Position numbers and translations under genes: made by a program. Positions 59,646 through 64,000 of a DNA stretch of 64,000 nucleotides are shown here, one piece after another; the first letter of the stretch is position 1, and each line of letters starts with the position of its first letter. Source of the DNA: Ardenticatenales bacterium (GTDB lineage Bacteria > Chloroflexota > Anaerolineae > Promineifilales > Promineifilaceae); contig JACKBM010000012.1 of NCBI GenBank assembly GCA_020634575.1, positions 1-64,000 of the forward strand, given 5' to 3'. Below the pieces are notes generated by a model. It did not search any database and had not been told where the DNA came from. It worked only from the letters and a program-made list of their open reading frames with translations.

Positions 59646-60367
59646 CAACTGTTACCGAACCCGCCATCGAAGTCATTGGCTTACGCCGCGTTTATAAATC
59701 CGCCCAGCAAGAAGTTCTGGCGTTGCAGGATATCAACCTGGTGGTACCGGCCGGGCGCTTCGTCGCGGTCAAGGGCAAATCAGGTAGTGGCAAGACCACG
59801 CTGCTCAATTGCCTTGGCGGGCTCGATCAGCCCACCAGCGGCACCATCCGCATTCAGGGGCGCGAGATTCAGACCTTCAGTGAAGCAGAACTGACCAGCT
59901 GGCGACGCAAAGAAATCGGCTTTGTTTTTCAATCGTTTGGCCTGCTGCCGACGCTTTCCGCTTACGAAAACGTGGAGCTGATGCTGCGTATCGCCGGCAC
60001 ACCCCGCCGCGACCGCCGCCGCCGCACCATGGAAGCGCTGCATCTCGTGGAACTGGAAAAATGGGTGGACCACCGTCCTTTTGAGATGTCCGGCGGCCAA
60101 CAACAAAGGCTGGCCCTGGCGCGGGCTTTGGCCAACCATCCTCGCCTCATCCTGGCTGACGAAGCCACCGGCGAACTGGACAGCGCCACCACCGAAACCA
60201 TCCTCACCCTACTACAGAGAATCGTGCGCGAGGAAGGCGTCAGCATCCTCCTGGCTACCCACGACAGCCTGGTTGATGATTACGTCGACGAAGTCCTGCA
60301 GCTCTCCGACGGTCGCATTGTCGAGCGCGACATCAAAGTTCCCCTCCCCAACACAGCCACTGCCTAA
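59642..60367 (+). CDS. ABC transporter ATPase, MacB/LolD type
   Basis: 241 residues from ATG 59642, overlapping the previous stop by four bases (ATGA). Walker A KGKSGSGKTT, signature MSGGQQQRLALARAL, Walker B LILADEATGELD and the switch histidine LLATHD are intact. It resembles ATPases of lipoprotein-release or peptide exporters. With the upstream AbrB-fused ATPase it forms a pair of nucleotide-binding subunits, but no FtsX/MacB-type permease gene is adjacent; the partner must be elsewhere. Confidence 0.9.
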   Translation: MTTVTEPAIEVIGLRRVYKSAQQEVLALQDINLVVPAGRFVAVKGKSGSGKTTLLNCLGGLDQPTSGTIRIQGREIQTFSEAELTSWRRKEIGFVFQSFGLLPTLSAYENVELMLRIAGTPRRDRRRRTMEALHLVELEKWVDHRPFEMSGGQQQRLALARALANHPRLILADEATGELDSATTETILTLLQRIVREEGVSILLATHDSLVDDYVDEVLQLSDGRIVERDIKVPLPNTATA

Positions 60368-60415
60368 ACCGATATATCCTGAGCCTCCTCAATGGGGCTG
60401 CCTCCAAAAATTCAC

Positions 60416-60476
60416 GCAACCAAATAGTTGCGCATCAAGTTGAACTGTGCTATCCTATTCGCAACTAATCGGTTGC
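60416..60476 (+). promoter_or_regulatory. Twin ArsR-type operators over a promoter
   Basis: GCAACCAAATAGTTGC (60416-60431) and GCAACTAATCGGTTGC (60461-60476) share GCAAC-N6-GTTGC. Between them, TTGCGC (60428-60433), 17 bp and TATCCT (60451-60456) form a promoter with a start point near 60463. The first site covers the -35 box and the second the start point, so binding would block transcription of the SRPBCC-ArsR operon. Confidence 0.75.
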
Positions 60477-60494
60477 ACAAAGGCAGGCAGATAA

Positions 60495-60944
60495 ATGGCA
60501 ACAGTTGATGAAATTCGACGCGAGATCGAATTGCCCCACCGGCCGGACCGCGTCTGGCAGGCTATCACCGACCCAACCCAGGTGGCGCAATGGTTTGGCG
60601 ACCACGTGAGTTATGAGCTGACACCTGGCGCCCCCATGCACATGGCCTGGGACCAATTTGGCGAGGTTTCCGGCCGCATTGAAGTTGTCGAGCCCACCAG
60701 CCGCTTCGCCTTTCGCTGGCGCGCCACTGGCGTCCCGGAGAGCGAGCCCATGACAGCCCGGAACAGCACCCTGGTAACCTATTATCTGGACGCGATACCG
60801 GCCGGTACCCGCCTCATCGTCTCCGAAACCGGCTTTGCCACCCTGCCCGAAGCGTTGCGGATTGCCGCCTTGCGAGAAAATAATCATGGCTGGGATGTTG
60901 AGCTGGCCGAGTTTCTGGCCTACATGAAGGGGGGGCCAGCATGA
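60495..60944 (+). CDS. SRPBCC (AHSA1-like) domain protein
   Basis: 149 residues. A START/Bet v1-like fold: IELPHRPDRVWQAITDPTQV, WFGDHVSYELTPGAPM, and GTRLIVSETGFATLP followed by a long C-terminal helix (WDVELAEFLAYM). AHSA1-like proteins bind small hydrophobic ligands or client proteins. Its stop overlaps the ATG of the ArsR gene by four bases, a common ArsR-AHSA1 pairing. It is the first gene of the operon controlled by the twin operators. Confidence 0.85.
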   Translation: MATVDEIRREIELPHRPDRVWQAITDPTQVAQWFGDHVSYELTPGAPMHMAWDQFGEVSGRIEVVEPTSRFAFRWRATGVPESEPMTARNSTLVTYYLDAIPAGTRLIVSETGFATLPEALRIAALRENNHGWDVELAEFLAYMKGGPA

Positions 60945-61267
60945 CCGAACCATTGGCCCAACAGGTCTTTCTGGCCCTGGGTGACCCGATGCGACGGGAG
61001 CTCCTGGAGCGGTTGGTCCGCCAGGATGGTCAGACCGCCACCGAGCTGGCCGCTGAACTGCCCATCACCCGGCAGGGCGTTAGCAAACACCTGGCCATTC
61101 TGAGTGAGGCCGGCCTCGTTTCGGCCCGGCAGCAGGGCCGCGACCGGCGTTACAGCTTCACGCCCGGCCCATTACATCTCACCGTCGACTGGATCAGTGC
61201 CCTGACCCGGCAATGGGACCAGCGTCTGCAAGCGCTGCGCCAATTCCTGGATCAGGACAACACCTGA
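60941..61267 (+). CDS. ArsR-family transcriptional repressor
   Basis: 108 residues. A winged helix-turn-helix: FLALGDPMRRELLERLVRQ, ATELAAELPITRQGVSKHLAI (recognition helix) and GLVSARQQGRDRRYSF (wing). The C-terminal helix follows. No metal-binding cysteines of the ArsR/SmtB type are present; it resembles the SdpR-like group that pairs with AHSA1 proteins. It probably binds the GCAAC-N6-GTTGC sites upstream of its own operon. Confidence 0.9.
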   Translation: MTEPLAQQVFLALGDPMRRELLERLVRQDGQTATELAAELPITRQGVSKHLAILSEAGLVSARQQGRDRRYSFTPGPLHLTVDWISALTRQWDQRLQALRQFLDQDNT

Positions 61268-61404
61268 AACCCTTCCGAGCAGTAGCACAGCCGCTATCAA
61301 ACTAAGCGTTCCGCCCAATCTTATTCATCTGACCAGGCAGCATGCAGCAACCAGCCAGGCCGCTGTGTTGTCGCTGCCGGCTGCCTGGTCCAAGGAGCAT
61401 AAAC

Positions 61405-61932
61405 ATGTCAGAGACAACCTATGATTGGACTCGTTTCCGCCGCCAGGTCTTTATTGCGGCTCCCGCTGAAACCGTCTTCCATGCCTGGCTTACCGCCGAC
61501 CAGATTACGCGCTGGTTTATCGCAGCGGCGACCTACACAGCGCCCAATGGCACCGTTCGCCAGCCAGACGAGCCAGTTCAAGCAGGCGACCAGTACCATT
61601 GGCGCTGGCATCAGGATTACGAAGAAACCGGCCGGATCCTCCAAGTTGGTCCCGGCCTGATGCTGCAATTCACCTTTGGCGCAACCTACGATGCCAGCGA
61701 CAGCCCTATCGTCGTAACCGTCCGCTGCCACGAGGAAGATGGCCTGACCCGGCTGGAGTTGGCGCAAGCCAATATGGCCGACCGGCCCGACGTCCATTAC
61801 GGCTGGCACATGGGCTGCAATCTGGGCTGGTCCTTTTTCTTGACGAACCTCAAGGCATTACTGGAACATGGCGTTGATTTACGGGAAACGGATCCGGAAC
61901 GGGCCTATCTGTCACGCGCCCTGACTACCTGA
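61405..61932 (+). CDS. SRPBCC (AHSA1-like) domain protein 2
   Basis: 175 residues from ATG 61405 with AAGGAG about seven bases upstream. It shares the fold with the first gene of the module: FIAAPAETVFHAWLTADQIT, WFIAAATYTAPNG, and WSFFLTNLKALLEHGVDLR as the C-terminal helix. It lies 137 bp downstream of the ArsR gene and may be read from the same or its own promoter; no GCAAC-type operator is seen before it. The stop lies four bases from the convergent gene. Confidence 0.85.
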   Translation: MSETTYDWTRFRRQVFIAAPAETVFHAWLTADQITRWFIAAATYTAPNGTVRQPDEPVQAGDQYHWRWHQDYEETGRILQVGPGLMLQFTFGATYDASDSPIVVTVRCHEEDGLTRLELAQANMADRPDVHYGWHMGCNLGWSFFLTNLKALLEHGVDLRETDPERAYLSRALTT

Positions 61933-61936
61933 TTGA

Positions 61937-62599
61937 TTACAGGAAAGTAGCCACACCAGCCGCGCCCAGGACAATACCGAGGAGAAGCATCACACTGCCG
62001 ATGATCAGAGCAAAGGCGCCACTACTGCGGTAATCTTGGCGGAAATCGGCGAAGCTCTGGCCAGTCAGATCGCGGGCCAGGAGCAGCCGACCGGCCTTGT
62101 CAGCCACGATTTCGCCCACCGCTGTGACGCTGTCACCAGGCCGAAAGCCATCGAACCGCTCGGTTTTGTCCTTACGCAGCTCATCCATGTTGCTGAGCCG
62201 GCTGGACTCGTAGGTGATGTGGTAATCGCCGCGCAGGCGAACGGTGTGCGGGCCGACCTGGAGGAGGAGTTCCGGCCGGTGCGGTGTCAGCTCGCGCCAG
62301 AGTGGCCGCCGCTCAATCCGGTGCCCAGAAACCGACGTGGGGTCAGAGACGCGCTTTTTGTGCTCACCCGCATATAGGTAATGCCGATAAGCAACCAGGC
62401 CATGAGCCGCCACCGGATTATTGTCATGCAGCACGCCCTCGACGTAGCCCTGCTGACCCATGGGCGGTTGGGGCAGTGTGATGGCGCTATAACGAGCAAA
62501 CGCCGCCGCCTGACGGCGTGAGCCCAGCCCAACCCAAATCATGAAGGGGCCAATGAGCAGGAATGCGGCAGCAAAGATGAGCAAAATCAGGCCAGGCAT
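61937..62599 (-). CDS. Two-helix membrane protein, GIDE-like architecture
   Basis: 220 residues from ATG 62599 (MPGLILLIFAAAFLLIGPFM). It has one membrane helix at the start and one at the end (GSVMLLLGIVLGAAGVATFL), with a soluble region of about 160 residues between. YVEGVLHDNNPVAAHGLVAYR and GDSVTAVGEIVADKAGRL recall the soluble domain of GIDE/MUL1-type proteins found in bacteria and organelles, without the RING finger. The function is unknown and the family call is tentative. The upstream region contains a palindromic repeat. Confidence 0.55.
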   Translation of the reverse strand: MPGLILLIFAAAFLLIGPFMIWVGLGSRRQAAAFARYSAITLPQPPMGQQGYVEGVLHDNNPVAAHGLVAYRHYLYAGEHKKRVSDPTSVSGHRIERRPLWRELTPHRPELLLQVGPHTVRLRGDYHITYESSRLSNMDELRKDKTERFDGFRPGDSVTAVGEIVADKAGRLLLARDLTGQSFADFRQDYRSSGAFALIIGSVMLLLGIVLGAAGVATFL

Positions 62600-62644
62600 G
62601 GCCCGATTGTCTTGGCAAACGGCCTCAGACGCAAACCGGCCGGC

Positions 62645-62719
62645 CTGAGGGGTTAACCGACCCGACGGGTCAACCAACCCGACGGGTCCGTCAACCTTTC
62701 GGGTTGGCCATCCCCTCAG
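62645..62719. repeat. Inverted repeat enclosing ACCCGACGGGT copies
   Basis: CTGAGGGG (62645-62652) pairs with CCCCTCAG (62712-62719). Inside are ACCCGACGGGT at 62660-62670 and 62677-62687 and a related AACCTTTCGGGTT. It lies in a divergent intergenic gap and belongs to the same palindrome family as 22526, 50544 and the tandem array. Confidence 0.8.
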
Positions 62720-62728
62720 CCAAAATTT

Positions 62729-62757
62729 TCGACAACGGGCCGAACTTTGCCTATAAT
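62729..62757 (+). promoter_or_regulatory. Sigma-70-type promoter of the small membrane protein
   Basis: TCGACA (62729-62734), a 17-bp spacer and TATAAT (62752-62757). The start point would be near 62764, about 27 nt before ATG 62791. Confidence 0.8.
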
Positions 62758-62790
62758 CGGGCTCATATCTAAACGGGAGAATTTACGCTC

Positions 62791-63087
62791 ATGCGTCTGG
62801 CAAAATCACTTCGCTTTTTACTAATCCCAGCATTGTTGCTGGCTATTTTGTCCCCCCTGGTTGCAGCAGCCAGCCCGGCACCGGCCGGTGCTAACCACAC
62901 ACTTCAGGCCGGCGACGACAGCCTCGCCCAGGACGAACCTGAAGCCGCCAGTGAAGGCGTCGGTGCGGCTGTCGCCCTGAGCCTGATTGCCTTCATTCTG
63001 CTGCTTGTGGCCGTGGTGGCCGTGATTGGCGCCACCGGTCTGGGTATCATTGGGCTGGGTTACTGGCAATCCTCCGGTAGCGACTAG
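62791..63087 (+). CDS. Small secreted/membrane protein
   Basis: 98 residues. A signal peptide (MRLAKSLRFLLIPALLLAIL, cleavage likely after AAA near residue 27) is followed by an acidic linker of about 30 residues and a C-terminal membrane helix (about 60-85, GLGIIGLGYW at its end). A single-pass membrane protein with a short outer domain; I know no family. GGGAG lies about 12 bases before the ATG. It has its own strong promoter and terminator, so it is probably well expressed. Confidence 0.8.
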   Translation: MRLAKSLRFLLIPALLLAILSPLVAAASPAPAGANHTLQAGDDSLAQDEPEAASEGVGAAVALSLIAFILLLVAVVAVIGATGLGIIGLGYWQSSGSD

Positions 63088-63115
63088 TCCCTTTTTCCTG
63101 CTCGCATTAAACGTC

Positions 63116-63143
63116 AGGCCGCCCTACTCGGGCGGCCTTTTTT
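63116..63143 (+). terminator. Rho-independent terminator
   Basis: AGGCCGCCC-TACTC-GGGCGGCCT followed by six T residues, 28 bp after the stop codon of the small membrane protein gene. Confidence 0.93.
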
Positions 63144-63194
63144 GGTACTCCTCTCCCCTTACAATCTCCGGGCCGATTGTTTACCATAAAGCCC

Positions 63195-64000
63195 ATGAGC
63201 ATCATTGTCCTGGGCAGCATTAATACCGTTCTCCTCAGCCAGGTCGAGCAATTGCCCGGCCCGGGTGAGACGTTTACCAGTCATAGCTTCAGCCATTTCC
63301 CCGGCGGCAAAGGCGCCAACCAGGCCGTGGCCGCCGCGCGCCTGGGCCTGGCCAGCCATCTCATCAGCCGGGTGGGGAATGACAACTTCGGCCCGCACCT
63401 GACCAAACTGCTACACAAACAGTCAATTGATGTCAGCAATGTTGGCCGGGATGACAAGACGCCCACCGGGGTTGCCCAACGTTTTGTGGCGGCTGACGGC
63501 GAGACGATCACCGTGATCACGCCAGGCGCCAACCATCGCATCGGCCGGGCGGAGCTGGCCGCGCTGGACAAGCTCGCCCCGGTAGCCCGCATCCTGGTGC
63601 TCTCCCTGGACATCCCCATTGAAACCATTCTGATGGCAGCGCGCTTTGGCGCCCAGTACGGCCTGACAGTCATTCTGGATCCCAATCCAGTCGGTGAGAT
63701 ACCCGATGAGCTATGGGATCTGGTCGATGTCCTGACGCCGGATGGGGCAGCCGCCAGCCGTCTGGTTGGTTTCCCCGTCGAGTCAGCCGAGGCCGCCCAA
63801 CATGCGGCAGAGTTGCTCTACGGCCACGGCCCTCGCCAGATTGTCCTGAACCGCTGGGGGCTGGGAACCCACGTAGTCAACGCTACGGACAGCAGGGCGC
63901 TTTTGCCCTACCCTAACATGCCCCTGGACAGCTCCATCGCCAGCGACGCCTTTACGGGCGCTCTCGCCGCCGGCTTTTCCTCGGGTCTTTCCTTCATCGA
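63195..64000 (+). CDS. Ribokinase-like PfkB-family sugar kinase (3' end outside window)
   Basis: The frame from ATG 63195 is open to the window edge (268 codons). MSIIVLGSINTVLLSQVEQL, FPGGKGANQAVAAARLG and LISRVGNDNFGPHL are the N-terminal PfkB/ribokinase pattern, and VILDPNPVGEIP the ATP-side strand. The catalytic aspartate is kept in SDAFTGALAAGF. Two positions differ from standard ribokinases: GSINTVL has Val where GSxNxD has the sugar-binding Asp, and IASDAF replaces the GAGDAF anion-hole loop. The sugar substrate is therefore uncertain. No ribosome-binding site is clear; a CATAAA box four bases before the ATG could give a leaderless mRNA. Confidence 0.87.
   Translation, partial: MSIIVLGSINTVLLSQVEQLPGPGETFTSHSFSHFPGGKGANQAVAAARLGLASHLISRVGNDNFGPHLTKLLHKQSIDVSNVGRDDKTPTGVAQRFVAADGETITVITPGANHRIGRAELAALDKLAPVARILVLSLDIPIETILMAARFGAQYGLTVILDPNPVGEIPDELWDLVDVLTPDGAAASRLVGFPVESAEAAQHAAELLYGHGPRQIVLNRWGLGTHVVNATDSRALLPYPNMPLDSSIASDAFTGALAAGFSSGLSFI

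Overview
The window looks like chromosomal DNA of a Chloroflexota (green non-sulfur) bacterium, probably from the Anaerolineae/Caldilineae side, although no rRNA or tRNA is present to fix this. The evidence is the GC-rich composition, the very large MalT-type and SARP/AfsR-type ATPase-TPR regulators, the DUF3604 and DUF6940-like proteins, promoters with the -10 box directly before the start codon, and a diterpene gene pair of the kind described in Herpetosiphon and Mycobacterium tuberculosis. No prophage, IS transposase, rRNA, tRNA or CRISPR array was found. Both window edges cut a gene: an aldo/keto reductase on the left and a ribokinase-family kinase on the right.

Layout. 0-4.7 kb: S1 RNA-binding protein, a YozE-like protein, a tyrosine-recombinase homologue without its catalytic tyrosine, and a divergent PurD. 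4.8-10.7 kb: two giant regulators in tandem on the minus strand (LuxR/MalT type and SARP/AfsR type). 10.7-20 kb: a small conserved protein, an FAD/Fe-S lactate/glycolate-type oxidoreductase, a 15-copy 18-bp tandem repeat, a phytanoyl-CoA dioxygenase-like enzyme, an ECF transporter module whose S component is frameshifted twice, and a large perfect palindrome. 19-29 kb: two divergent class V aminotransferases, a SHOCT-domain membrane protein, a PEP-mutase/isocitrate-lyase-like enzyme, a DUF6940-like/MATE pair, an MFS exporter, a universal stress protein and an AAC(6')-like acetyltransferase. 29.6-40.5 kb: a second SARP-type regulator, a family 2 glycosyltransferase, a ThDP enzyme, threonine synthase and a DUF3604 protein. 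40.6-46 kb: an uncharacterised overlapping ATPase/partner pair, a thioesterase, and a three-gene ABC exporter operon behind a structured leader with an intrinsic terminator (riboswitch/attenuator architecture). 46-53.7 kb: a large secreted protein, a CxxCH haem-binding protein, and an overlapping operon of an unknown protein, a nucleotidyltransferase and pseudouridine-5'-phosphate glycosidase. 53.8-60.4 kb: the Rv3378c-like/class II diterpene cyclase pair, then a hybrid histidine kinase and two ABC ATPases, one fused to an AbrB-like domain. 60.4-64 kb: an ArsR/SRPBCC module with twin operators and the start of a sugar kinase.

Several layers lie on top of the genes. The palindromic decamer ACCGGCCGGT occurs at least 29 times, in genes and between them, far above chance. 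An ACCCGTCGGGT-type palindrome recurs in intergenic regions and has expanded into the tandem repeat at 13.85-14.12 kb. At least three fold-back (inverted-repeat) elements of 115-290 bp occupy intergenic spaces. The most attractive leads are the diterpene pair, the uncharacterised leader RNA at 43.21-43.34 kb, the recombinase without a tyrosine, and the ABC-AbrB fusion.
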